DNA of 64,000 bases from Aphrocallistes beatrix (lineage: Eukaryota > Porifera > Hexactinellida > Sceptrulophora > Aphrocallistidae): NCBI GenBank assembly GCA_963281255.1, contig OY725492.1:5469132-5533131 (forward strand). The letters are read 5' to 3'. The translations under genes were made by a program, and so were the position numbers. Position 1 is the stretch's first letter. Each line of letters starts with the position of its first letter. Under the pieces are notes generated by a model. That model did not search any database. It saw only the letters and a program-made list of their open reading frames with translations, and was not told the origin of the DNA. Positions 43,302 through 52,666 of this stretch are shown piece after piece.

Positions 43302-45584
43302 ATGCTTCAGTTCGACCCGATATTCTCCGTGCAGAAAGAGAAGATATTAGGCGCCAGAAAAGATGTGTCGCTGATAGGGAAGTGTGAAGGGAGAAACGTC
43401 CTTCTGAGCTACACAGCTGACTGGGACGGAGTGGTCACAGCGGTCAGTGAGTACAACCTGGACACCCACCAGAATCGGGTCCTCTTCAAGGAAAGGGGCG
43501 CGCACCACATCAGCAGCGCCTCCCTCGACACCTCCAGGTCCCTGCTGGGCGTAACCTTCCGGACCCCAGAGCCAGAGGGCGGGCACACCTACCTCACGCG
43601 CCTGGCGGAAGTGAACCCCATGCGGCGCACCTTCAGACTGGGCGAGCCCACTTGGGAGCTGCAGAAGCTGCTGTTCCTGCCGACCCCGGCGGACGCCCCC
43701 TCCACCCTCTGCCACTTCCTCCTCTTCATCCACCACCGCGAGATCTTCCAGTACCGCTGCGAGTTCGAGGTCGCGCCGGACGATTCGCGGTCGCTGAGCG
43801 CGCAGCCGGACTCCTCGCACGTGGCGGACAGCTTCGCGTGGGCGGAGGTGGACCTGAAGCGGGCGCTCCTGTTCCACGCGACCCTCTCCCCGGACTCCAA
43901 CCGGAAGGTGCGCATCTCGGCGCTCAAGCTCAGGGAGGAAGCGCCGGGCGCCATTTTCTCGATCGACTTTCCTCTCCCGGGCCCCTACGACCTGATCGGG
44001 GGCGAGCTGAGCTACGCGGAGCGGTACTTCGGACACAAAGTGTCGGACCTGTGTCTCAACCTGTCCGTCTGCTCCCTGGACAACGGGACCCTCTGCTTCT
44101 GCATCCAGCTGGCCGGCCTCACGCAGAAGGACGAAGGCCGCTGCGAGTACGCGGTCTTCATGATCCACAACGGACACGTGCTCCACTGCCAGGTGCCCAA
44201 GCCACCTCAGCCACCCACGACGCAATGTGGCGCCATCCACTTCCTCATGTGCAGCCAGCTGCTGCTGGCGTTCCTCCCGGGCGCGGGCGGGTTCCTGCAC
44301 GCGCTCAACTGCTCTGGCGAGTTCGAGCTCTACCACCACCTGGTGGCCACGGGGACACACTGCCCGACACTCCCGGACGACACCGGGCCTCTCGAGGTGT
44401 CGGGCAAGTGGCTGGTGGACTGGAGAGAGGGGCGGGCGTACAAACCCCGCTTCGATAGTCAGGGCCTGCTGCGTCTGTTCCGAGAGACGGAGTGCGCGCA
44501 CAACAAGCTGGCGGTGGTCCACACCTCCCAGCTGTTCCTGGAGGAGTCGGACCTCATTCCCGACATAATCCGCGAGGCCACTCGGCGCGCCACTCAGCTG
44601 GTGGCGCAGGACATATTCGCGGAGTTCCTGCTCGTGTACCCCTACGCCGCCATCCGGAAGAGCGTCCTGCTCAAGATCCAGCGGTCCCTGCCCGTGACGG
44701 CGGCCTCCGCCTTCTACCACCAGCTCTCCTACCGCGAGGGCGCCACTCTGCTCGCCACCTTCGTCGCCTCTCGGATGGCGGGCATCTCGGGGGACATCCT
44801 GGACATCCCGGAGGGGGTGTCTCGGCTCCTGGACGGCGCCAAGAACAACTACTACATCGTCAGGTTCGGCCGCAGCCGGTTCAGCCCCAAGGGCATCATG
44901 CAGGGGCTGCTCACGGGCGACGGGTCCGTGATCAAGGTGGTGGAGACCCTGTCCCAGCAGTCCGGGACCAAGCGGAAGGGGATCCTCGGGTTCCTGGCCT
45001 CCTTCTCCAAGACGGCGTCCGGGAGTGCGCCCTTCACACCTTCCCCCATGGACGAGGGCGCCATCACATTCCTGACCAAGGTCTCCTCGGAGACGCAGCC
45101 CAACCTGCTGATGTCCCAGGTCCTGTGGGAGCGACTGCTCGCATACCTGAACCCCTACATCATCGTCAGGGAGAACGAGGAGGGGCTGGAGTCGATTGTG
45201 TCGCGGTATGTGTCGCTGCAGCACGAGGCCTCGCGGAAACTGCTCCTCGCCATCTGGGCCTCCCTGGACCTGCAGACCGCAGACCCCCTCTCCAGCCCCC
45301 TGCTGGGCCCCGCCCCCCAGGAGTCCGCCCAGCTGTTCCACGCCCTGGAGAAGTACCTCCTGACGGCACGGGAGCTGGCCTACCCCCTGCCCAAGGGGTT
45401 CTCCTCCCTCCACTGCTGCCTGGCCTTCCGCCACCTAACACCCAAGCAGTTCCTGCGGCACGCGGAGCTCCAGCTGATCCAGCTGACGGACCACTTCTTC
45501 GAGAAGATGGAGAGGGAGAGGGTGAGCGACCAGCGCGCGCACCTGTGTCGCATGCTCACTGCCCTCAGGGACACCTCCAGTTAA
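43302..45584 (+). CDS. GSAP: Gamma-secretase-activating protein-like
   Basis: A 760-aa intronless reading frame, GC-rich, matching GSAP/PION (human 854 aa) over its length. The N-terminal half resembles a beta-propeller: FDPIFSVQKEKILGARKDVS, VVTAVSEYNLDTHQNRVLF, ADSFAWAEVDLKRALLFHAT, GHKVSDLCLNLSVCSLDNGT and EYAVFMIHNGHVLHC. The C-terminal half is helical and includes the conserved LPKGFSSLHCCLAFRHLTPK and ELQLIQLTDHFFEKMERERV blocks in the region that gives the 16-kDa active fragment in mammals. In mammals it binds gamma-secretase and C99 and also acts in lipid and mitochondrial traffic; only family membership is supported here. The first in-frame ATG is 43302. A long antisense open frame is only a shadow of its GC bias. 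Confidence 0.87.
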   Translation: MLQFDPIFSVQKEKILGARKDVSLIGKCEGRNVLLSYTADWDGVVTAVSEYNLDTHQNRVLFKERGAHHISSASLDTSRSLLGVTFRTPEPEGGHTYLTRLAEVNPMRRTFRLGEPTWELQKLLFLPTPADAPSTLCHFLLFIHHREIFQYRCEFEVAPDDSRSLSAQPDSSHVADSFAWAEVDLKRALLFHATLSPDSNRKVRISALKLREEAPGAIFSIDFPLPGPYDLIGGELSYAERYFGHKVSDLCLNLSVCSLDNGTLCFCIQLAGLTQKDEGRCEYAVFMIHNGHVLHCQVPKPPQPPTTQCGAIHFLMCSQLLLAFLPGAGGFLHALNCSGEFELYHHLVATGTHCPTLPDDTGPLEVSGKWLVDWREGRAYKPRFDSQGLLRLFRETECAHNKLAVVHTSQLFLEESDLIPDIIREATRRATQLVAQDIFAEFLLVYPYAAIRKSVLLKIQRSLPVTAASAFYHQLSYREGATLLATFVASRMAGISGDILDIPEGVSRLLDGAKNNYYIVRFGRSRFSPKGIMQGLLTGDGSVIKVVETLSQQSGTKRKGILGFLASFSKTASGSAPFTPSPMDEGAITFLTKVSSETQPNLLMSQVLWERLLAYLNPYIIVRENEEGLESIVSRYVSLQHEASRKLLLAIWASLDLQTADPLSSPLLGPAPQESAQLFHALEKYLLTARELAYPLPKGFSSLHCCLAFRHLTPKQFLRHAELQLIQLTDHFFEKMERERVSDQRAHLCRMLTALRDTSS

Positions 45585-46310
45585 TGCACTGATTTATTCG
45601 TGGATTGTGCTGGTTAATTTATTAAAAATCTGCCGTCTTATTGCATAGTGAGTAGGTGTGAATGTGACGCTAGACTATGCCACTTCATCGAGAAGATGAT
45701 AGGCTGGTGTGTGTAGACTGCAGCCAATGGATGAGCTCCATCTGTTCTCGAGGAGGTGTGAGATATAACATTTAGGCTCAAACAGTGTGTGCGGACAGAT
45801 CGTAATGCTCGGTGGAGTAGGAAGTCTAATGAGACGGTCAACTCAGCGGAGTGACACATCAGAATGGCTGCAGCCATCCGAACAGTGGCAATGGAGCAAT
45901 GGAATGTAGCTAGTGACTGAACTAGGATCTAGCTGGAGATTAGACATCCGTTAGAGTAAGATATTGATAGCACAGCTTAGAACACTCAGAGGTGTTACAT
46001 ATCGCTATAAAGTGGAACCTGTCTACGAGTATAAAGGCCCCCCATACACGATGCAACTTTGTTGCATGCAAATGTTGCATGCAACAAAGTTGCATCGTGT
46101 ATGGGGGCCTTAACACTGGGACCAGGGATCAATGTTCCAGAGAATGAACACACACAGACTAGGTTGAATGTACCATTAGCTAGTGCTAGGTGCTGGTGCA
46201 TATACGTATTAGAGGGACCCCTTAAGACCGATATAAGAGTGACGTCATACATATCTACATTTGGTGTTTATTACTCATTACATACAAACAACAGAGTGGC
46301 ATTAGTGGCA
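45585..46310. other. Convergent gap, GSAP / orphan membrane gene
   Basis: About 0.7 kb holding the two 3' ends and the large palindrome at 46034-46111. No other feature is seen. Confidence 0.5.
46034..46111. mobile_element. 78-bp perfect palindrome, probable foldback MITE
   Basis: Arms AAGGCCCCCCATACACGATG / CATCGTGTATGGGGGCCTT continue inwards through TTGCATGCAA pairs to a 3-bp loop, giving an almost unbroken hairpin of ~37 bp. Confidence 0.85.
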
Positions 46311-46856
46311 CTAGTCCATCATCACCTCCTCATAGGAGGGGGAATGTGTCTGGCGCAGCTCTGAGTACACATCGTCCTGTGCCACTTCTTGTGCCACCTC
46401 CTGTGCCACTTCCTGTGTCCCGGTGTCTGCGGGCGCGTAGAGGTTGTTCACATTCATGTCTACGACTGATCCGTCATCTGGGTCACCTGGTGTCGGTGTC
46501 GCCGTGTGGCTAGCAACAGCAGTGGGACTAGAAACGCTCATATAAGTGGCATTGGTAGCAACGAGTGGGGTGTTATGGAATGTGTTAGCAAAAGTTGGAG
46601 TGTTGTGGTCGGTGTTAGCAACGGGTGGTGTGTCGTGGTATGTGTTCGGGACTGCGGGACGGGGGTTAGGCGGGTTCGGGATGACAACGGATTCGTAATC
46701 CCACTTCTCTGACTTGTGGCGGGGGCGAGTGAGAAGCGAGACGGCGAGGAGGAGGGACAGGAGGAGGTTCAGGAGGGAGCAGAGCGACACCAGACACGTC
46801 AGCGGGGCTGTCAGGATGAGAGCTTCAGGGAGGTCGAGTAGGGTGGAGTTGAACAT
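46311..46856 (-). CDS. Small orphan membrane protein with tyrosine motifs
   Basis: A 181-aa single-exon protein of no recognised family. A short N-terminus with one NST glycosylation site precedes one hydrophobic span (~11-43, ALILTAPLTCLVSLCSLLNL). The tail has three 10-residue repeats in exact register (71-100: NTYHDTPPVA, NTDHNTPTFA, NTFHNTPLVA), three QEVA repeats (148-159) and candidate phosphotyrosines at Y54 (YESV), Y105 (YMSV), Y140 (YAPA), Y164 (VYSEL, ITIM-like) and Y175 (YEEV). A signalling or scaffold role at the membrane is inference. Codon structure and a clear single frame with an ATG at 46856 support that it is real. Confidence 0.7.
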   Translation of the reverse strand: MFNSTLLDLPEALILTAPLTCLVSLCSLLNLLLSLLLAVSLLTRPRHKSEKWDYESVVIPNPPNPRPAVPNTYHDTPPVANTDHNTPTFANTFHNTPLVATNATYMSVSSPTAVASHTATPTPGDPDDGSVVDMNVNNLYAPADTGTQEVAQEVAQEVAQDDVYSELRQTHSPSYEEVMMD

Positions 46857-48558
46857 GATTCGATTGATAACTGCGTGTCAGGAATAATGTATTTATATTA
46901 AGCAAGGATTCGTATCGGTGGCAGCTTTCGGAGAATTGGGGAGAGCATCTCGTTATGCTGATCCCCCGAAGCATGATCTGAGTGGACATTCTCGAAAGAA
47001 TTAAGATCAGATTGAAATTGAATCAATTGGTTTATTCTACAGAACATGATGTGCGGTATTTTACTTTCGTATTGGGATAAGCGACATGAAATATTTGTGT
47101 TCTATTGTCTGCATAAGCAGAATTACCTGAGAGGATTGTGTGGATATCAGCTGATGGAAGCCAGCTCCCGGAATTGACACACAAGTGGCAACACCTCTCT
47201 TCCTCTCCTCTCCTCTCTCTCTTATCAGGTCCACTCCTCCTCCATCAGTGCCTAGATCAGCAGACGAGAGTACAGACATTCCAAGGATTCCGAGCAGCTG
47301 TTAATTTCTCAAAACTGTCCAATATAAAAACGAATTAGAATTTAACAAAACATTTAAATGGCACTTCTTACAAGAATAAAATTGCTCGGAATGCACTGCA
47401 GATTTGGACTCCATTTCTCTGTACTATCTAACCTCAGCCATGTCCTAGCCTAGTAACCCCAGTCAGATAACGGAATGTTTCTTATCATGACCCTCTTGCT
47501 GGAGGTTAGTTGCTACGTGCATACCTAGTGTAGCGTCCTGTTGCGAGGGAGGTATCTGATGTCTCTTCCTGAGCTCTCAGCTGATGCAACAGCTGACTCA
47601 GCACTGAGTCTGAGAATGACAGCTGTCTGGCGCTCAACATTCCTTCCTGCGTCCATGGTCCTCAGACCTTTTACCCCTGCCACCTGTCACCCCTCCAGGA
47701 GTGGCGCGATCAGCTGGTGCCTGTCTGACACCTCTCAGAGCTTGCTAGCACCTCTAAGGACAATTCTCTCTACCAGAGTCCGTCATTCAATTCCTTGGAA
47801 CGTATCAGCTGATTCTGTCGTTACAGCTGTGACACCAGGGGCGAATGGAATGCGTCCCCGCCCTGACTACAGCAGGAGCATCAGGAATGTAGGAGCTAGC
47901 ATCCTAAGCAGTGCATAAGTTAGCGTGCTAAAAATAACATATCAGCTGACACTCACCTGATAACTAACCTACTGAGTCCTGCCTGGTCTACTACAGGAGT
48001 ACAGGGATCGAGTTAGTTAGCTAATTGGGCCTTACGAGCTACCGCACTTCTCAATGCCACCTAACCCAGCAACCGACACCACCGAATCAAGCCTGCCACT
48101 CCGCTTAGGAATTTCCTTGGATTTTAGCATAAATTCGCTAGAGACTAATAAATTTGAATTATCTTCGTTAAAAACTAAATTCTGAAATGTTCTCTGATTT
48201 AGGAAGAGATATCCGTATTTCCTTATTAGACTTAAGAGCGATGGCTTCAGAATCCGTAGAAAGATAGATTCTGTTCTAGCATGCAACATGACGAAGCAGC
48301 TGATTAGTATTGTATGATACAACACTGTGTCGGATTAACCGACACTTTGTGTCGGACTGGGAGAGGTAAGGAGCATTGATAGGTGCATAACTACGTCAGG
48401 CGCCAGTTGCCATGTATGCATGGCAACTGGCGCCCTGTGGCGGAATGTGTCTCACCTGTACACCGTGGAGTGCGCTGTGAGGAGAGAAGAGAGGAACGCA
48501 ATTCTCACTGAGATAGTCATACACCAAACACTCAAAGTCAGTTCAGAACTTACAGGCG
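46857..48558. other. Intergenic region downstream of CDK11
   Basis: About 1.7 kb. A palindrome lies at 48398-48435. An open frame at 47541-47918 is biased and unlike any family, so I do not call it. Nothing else is seen. Confidence 0.45.
48398..48435. repeat. 38-bp palindrome
   Basis: AGGCGCCAGTTGCCATG and its reverse complement meet at a TATG/ATGCATG centre, about 120 bp beyond the CDK11 stop. Confidence 0.8.
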
Positions 48559-50643
48559 CTAGAAGGGTCTGAAGATCCCCTGCAGGGGGTTCGCCCCGAT
48601 GGTGCCGCCGCCGGTGGGCGCGGAGGGACTGGCGTTGAGCTTGACGCGGCCCTTGAGTCCGCTGATCCCGCGTACCTGCTCGCTCTTGGCGGGCCAGGTC
48701 GGGAAGTCGTCCGGGAGGATGGGCGGCGGGTCTTCGTCTCGCAGGAAGCGGTTGGCCAGGGCCTCGCGCGCCGAGACCCTGAAGTCGGGGCAGTAGGTGA
48801 GGAAGGAGTTGAGCAGCTGGAAGCCGAGGTTGGACAGGTGCGGGACCTCCTTGCGCAGGACGCTGAAGGGGTACACCGTGAAGGTCGCCTTCTTTACGCA
48901 GGACAGCTCCTGGTAGCCCGGCCAGATGCCCTCGTTGGGGGTCCCCAGCACCTTGAAGATCCGGCTGATCTGGTCGATCTCGGACTTACCGGGGAAGAGG
49001 GGGCGCTTGTTGAGCAGCTCTGCGAACACGCACCCCGCGGACCACAGGTCGATGGGGGTGCTGTACTTGTCCGCCCCCAGCAGGAGCTCCGGGGCGCGGT
49101 ACCAGAGAGTGACCACCAGGCTGGTGTAGGCCTTCAGCGGGGACCCGTACTCGCGCGCCAGCCCGAAGTCCCCGATCCTGAGGCGTCCGCGGTGCGAGAG
49201 GAGCAGGTTGGAGGTCTTGATGTCGCGGTGCAGGATCCAGTTGTCGTGCAGGTGCGCCAGCCCGCGCAGCAGCTGGATCATGAGCGTCTTGACCTCGCCG
49301 GGCAGGAACGGCTCCCGCATCACCTCCATCAGCGACTTGAGGTCGTGCTCCAGGAAGTCCATCACCAGGTAGATCTTGTCCATGTTGTGGCCCACCACGA
49401 TCTGCCGCACGTGCACCACGTTCTCGTGCGAGGCCTTGAGGAGGGTGTTGATCTCCCTGAGAGAGGTGATGGGGAACCCTTCCTTCTCCTTCTCCATCTT
49501 CAGCCGCTTCAGCGCCACTGTGTCCCCGGTACGCTTCTCCTTGGCCCGGTAGACCACCCCGAACGTGCCTAGAACAGCAACCAGTAAGGAGCTATGGAAT
49601 GTTTCATTGGATGATGATATTATTCAGTAGTTATCGTTCCAGAATCAAATATTTAAATTTATCCTTATGAACATTCGTTACGTTTGGTTATTATCACAGT
49701 TCCTGACAGTAGCCAAGCTATAGAACTCGAAATATCCATAGTATTATAGTGCAGGAACAGAATTGGATAATACGCTTCACGGGACTGAGACGTACCCTCC
49801 TCAATGCGGTTGAGGATCTCGTACTGGTCGATGGTGAGGCAGCCGTAGACGGCGGGGAGGTAGGGCGGGAGTTTGGCGGGCGAGGGGGACGGACTCCTGG
49901 CCAGGTGCGGCGGGTCCGGGGAGTGCTTGGGGGAGGCGGGGATGGGGGTGAGGGAGCGGTCGGGAGAGGGAGGGAGTTCGGCGGGGGAGATGGACTTCTG
50001 GGCCGCAGGGGGCCCGTCCTGGTCGGATCCAGACCCGGGGGAGATCTGCTGGTAGGGGGAAGGGGGCCCCGACGGGATCTTGGGTCGCTTGGCCCTCTTG
50101 GGGGAGTCGGGGGAGGAGTGAGAGGAGCTGTGACGACGTCTGTGTGCATCCGGACTGGGGGAGCGGTGTCTATAAATAGAGCGGAGTGATATAATTAGAA
50201 CTCAGAGTTAAAAGGTGTTAAATATGCTACGCACCTGTGCCCATGTCTGGAGCCCCTGTGATCCCTCCGGTGTCTGTGAGGAGACTGGTGTCTGGACCTC
50301 TTCGCCTGGATAGGCCTACAGGCAGCACTCAATGAATAGCAGACACTCAGCACTGATTGGCTGATGCCAGCTCAGGATCTCAAGCAAAACTCTAACAGAA
50401 CAGCCTGTGATGGGAGGAAATGATTGGTTGGAACGGCACTCACCTGTCCCCTCGGTCCCGAGACCTGTCTCGCTGCTTCCTCCGGTCCGGAGACCTCCGG
50501 CGGGAGTCGGCGTGCGGTCTCTTCTCAGGGGGACGTCTGGGGGGCGGGGGGGAGGACAGCTCGCCGGAGGAGCTGGAGAGAGGCTCCAGGAGAGCGTCGG
50601 CCTTGGGTCCCGGTTTCTCTGTCGGTTTACTGTCGGAGCTCAT
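48559..50643 (-). CDS. CDK11: CDK11 (PITSLRE) cyclin-dependent kinase
   Basis: Cyclin-L-dependent kinase for transcription and pre-mRNA splicing. Exons 50643-50444, 50315-50235, 50169-49796, 49568-48559 total 1665 bp, 554 aa (human ~795). The N-terminal ~200 residues are Arg/Ser/Pro-rich ([40 protein letters not shown]) but lack the long acidic region. The kinase starts [20 protein letters not shown]; the Lys is in VALKRLK, the hallmark [14 protein letters not shown] gives the PITSLRE name, and [28 protein letters not shown] and [11 protein letters not shown] are complete. The C-terminal PTWPAKSEQ is kept. The third exon's acceptor is the end of a CTATTTATAG word. The start lies 114 bp from the stop of the CEP20-like gene on the same strand. 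Confidence 0.95.
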
Positions 50644-50757
50644 GCTAGTGTACAGACAATAACAGCTGTTAAAGATTAGGCATAAGTGATGACGTCATCA
50701 CTCTAAACCACACTACAAACTGAGGTGTCAATAATGCATAGTTAGAAGTGAATACAG

Positions 50758-51174
50758 TTAGTGGCTGTGAGGTTTGGAGGGGTCGAGTGCATGTTTCGCA
50801 TCTTCCTTGAGCGCGCCCAGGACGAGGAGAGGGAGTAGGGGGGTGTCGGAGGGAGGGGGCACAGGAGGGAGGTCCAAGAGTCCCGATAAGAACTCAGGGT
50901 CTGTCTCTCTCTTCTCGAGTCCCGTCTCCCTGACGAATACCTCGCTGGTTGCCAGGTAACCGCTGTGGGTGAGATACTGACGCACCAGCTCGTTGATGAG
51001 CTGCGTGTGGGGCGAAAGGGGAGGAGGGGGCACGGGGTGTCGGAGGAGACGGAAGAAAGTCTCCCAGAGGGACGCCTCTATCTGCTGGAGCTCTCCCGAG
51101 TTCTTCAGCTCGGAGAGGAGAGCTTCTCTCAGCTGACCTGTCTCCTCTCCCGCCTCACTCGCGCGGTCTGACAT
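50758..51174 (-). CDS. CEP20: CEP20/FOPNL-like LisH protein
   Basis: A 138-aa single-exon protein resembling CEP20 (FOPNL, 174 aa) and the FOP N-terminus, centriolar satellite proteins for cilium assembly. Residues ~1-45 are helical (REALLSELKNSGELQQIEAS LWETFFRLL), and ~57-90 form the LisH dimerisation motif (PHTQLINELVRQYLTHSGYL ATSEVFVRETGL), followed by a region resembling the CEP20 REFL segment (DPEFLSGLL) and PLLPLLVLGALKEDAKHAL. The tail is short and ends PSKPHSH. The start is ATG 51174. With CFAP58 and the dynein this fits a ciliated animal. The close spacing to CDK11 may mean a shared transcript or simply compaction. Confidence 0.78.
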   Translation of the reverse strand: MSDRASEAGEETGQLREALLSELKNSGELQQIEASLWETFFRLLRHPVPPPPLSPHTQLINELVRQYLTHSGYLATSEVFVRETGLEKRETDPEFLSGLLDLPPVPPPSDTPLLPLLVLGALKEDAKHALDPSKPHSH

Positions 51175-52400
51175 AATAGAATTGAGAACTATCGTTGGTA
51201 CAATCGTGGAAATGTGTTAGCGCCGCAGCTCACACTATACAAGGTATATCAAAGTCGTGTCATTAATTCACTTTGTTATATAAGATCGAAAATAAAGGTC
51301 GCGCTCCTTTCCAAATGATAGGAGCGGAAGGTGGAGTGTGCTATTTTGAATAAAGTTTTCCCCCACAATTATCCCCTTATATCCTTGGGATTTTTCACTG
51401 TTTCCTCACTAAAAGAAATGTATGCAAAATTATACTAGAAGTGGACTATTATAAAGAATGACACTCGAATAGTATATCACTTAGTTTTCAAATCCTCCAC
51501 TTTCATCTTGTTGAGAAATTTGGAACAATTTCAATGTGTAGCTCATAATTCTTGTAAGCAATTGAAAAAAATGTCAGTTGACAGACCGATAGTGCAGCTC
51601 CATTAAGTGACTCGTAGGCATTTGCATAATATACAGCCTTAATTGAGTTCTAAACAATTTCATTTCAGCCAATCAAATTTCAAGTTTAGAGTGTGATTCT
51701 AACTTGTTTTTCCTTTAATTGTTTCTCTAATATCCCCAAGCGCCCACTGGATAACTCTGCGGGCATACAGTGTCTGCAAGCCGCGCAGCGCAAGCAAGCG
51801 AAGCGCGCTTGTATATTAATATATCTCAAATATGATACAACTCTCATCAAAAAATGATCACTCATCATTATGTTATGACGTCATCATTACGCATCAAAAA
51901 AAAAATTGACAAATTGTGATTTTTCGAGTGATATCGATTATAAAAGTAAGACAGACGTATTTAGAGATGTTATCCACCTTATAAAGAATCAAAGTGAACC
52001 TAGGCGCCCAAAGGGTGCCTCCGGCGGACACAAAGTGTCCGCCAGGCATTAATAGAATGTGGTATCACTAAATTGATTGAACCAGAGCCTCTGCATATAA
52101 AGCCCCACAGTAACTTGCGGATTTTGGACTAGGGGTGCGGTAGAAGATGGTTGAACTAATACATGAGTTGCCTTAACCCATTCACATCTCAGTTCTGTGC
52201 TGAAAATTTTATTGAGCAATCATATGGTGACTAATCTAAATCTTAATGTTAAACGGATATGGGTACTTTGACACCATACGTATTTCTACACTGCCTGGCC
52301 AAAAGTATTGGAACACCATAACTAAAATGGGTCTATCTATGGACGCCTTTTTATGATAGAACAGATTTAAATGTTCATCCTGGAAGTTACAAAATATTAT
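51175..52400. other. Repeat-bearing gap upstream of CEP20
   Basis: AT-rich sequence from 51175 to ~51700, then interspersed repeat material at 51715-52045 (see separate entry). No gene is seen. Confidence 0.5.
51715..52045 (+). repeat. Interspersed repeat, left member of an inverted pair
   Basis: It contains GTTTCTCTAATATCCCC, a GC-rich AAGCCGCGCAGCGCAAGCAA block, ATGACGTCATCATTACGCAT, a GATATCGATTATAAAAGTAA block and a hairpin GGCGGACACAAAGTGTCCGCC at 52023-52043. Blocks recur inverted at 53430-53660 and 55500-55610 and directly at 56455-56580. Confidence 0.8.
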
Positions 52401-52414
52401 GTATCATTCGAACC

Positions 52415-52612
52415 CTCTAGTCTAATTGTTTCCTGTGACTATTGTCCCAATGGCAGAGTTAAATATTGAATTAGATAACATATGCTTAATTAGTTATGAT
52501 ATGACACACAAACAGAACTAACACCTCTAGTCACTAGAATATATTTGCAGATTATAGTTCCTATTTCTAGACACAATAACTAATTTTAGATTACAATTTA
52601 CAATCGCAAATA
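52415..52612 (-). pseudogene. Relic of an NHL-gene 3' end
   Basis: On the minus strand 52612-52533 reads like the last strand of the NHL propeller genes (KLVIVS block, NLQI near the stop), and 52533-52415 matches their 3' flank (ACTAACACCTCTAGTCA, TGTCCCAATGGCAGAGTTAA). The rest of the gene is missing. The same flanks occur at 58870-59007 and 60420-60625. Confidence 0.75.
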
Positions 52613-52666
52613 ACTAGAGTTGAATGGTTAGATATTACATACAAATATAATATTACAAAGGGAACG

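Noticed and set aside
43347..45434. A 695-codon antisense open frame across GSAP
   Set aside because: It is the shadow of a GC-rich gene; its composition is Gly/Val/Arg/Gln-biased without domains, while the plus frame matches GSAP.
47541..47918. A 125-codon frame in the gap beyond CDK11
   Set aside because: Ser/Thr/Arg-biased, no recognised motif, no ATG at its start and no matching exons nearby.
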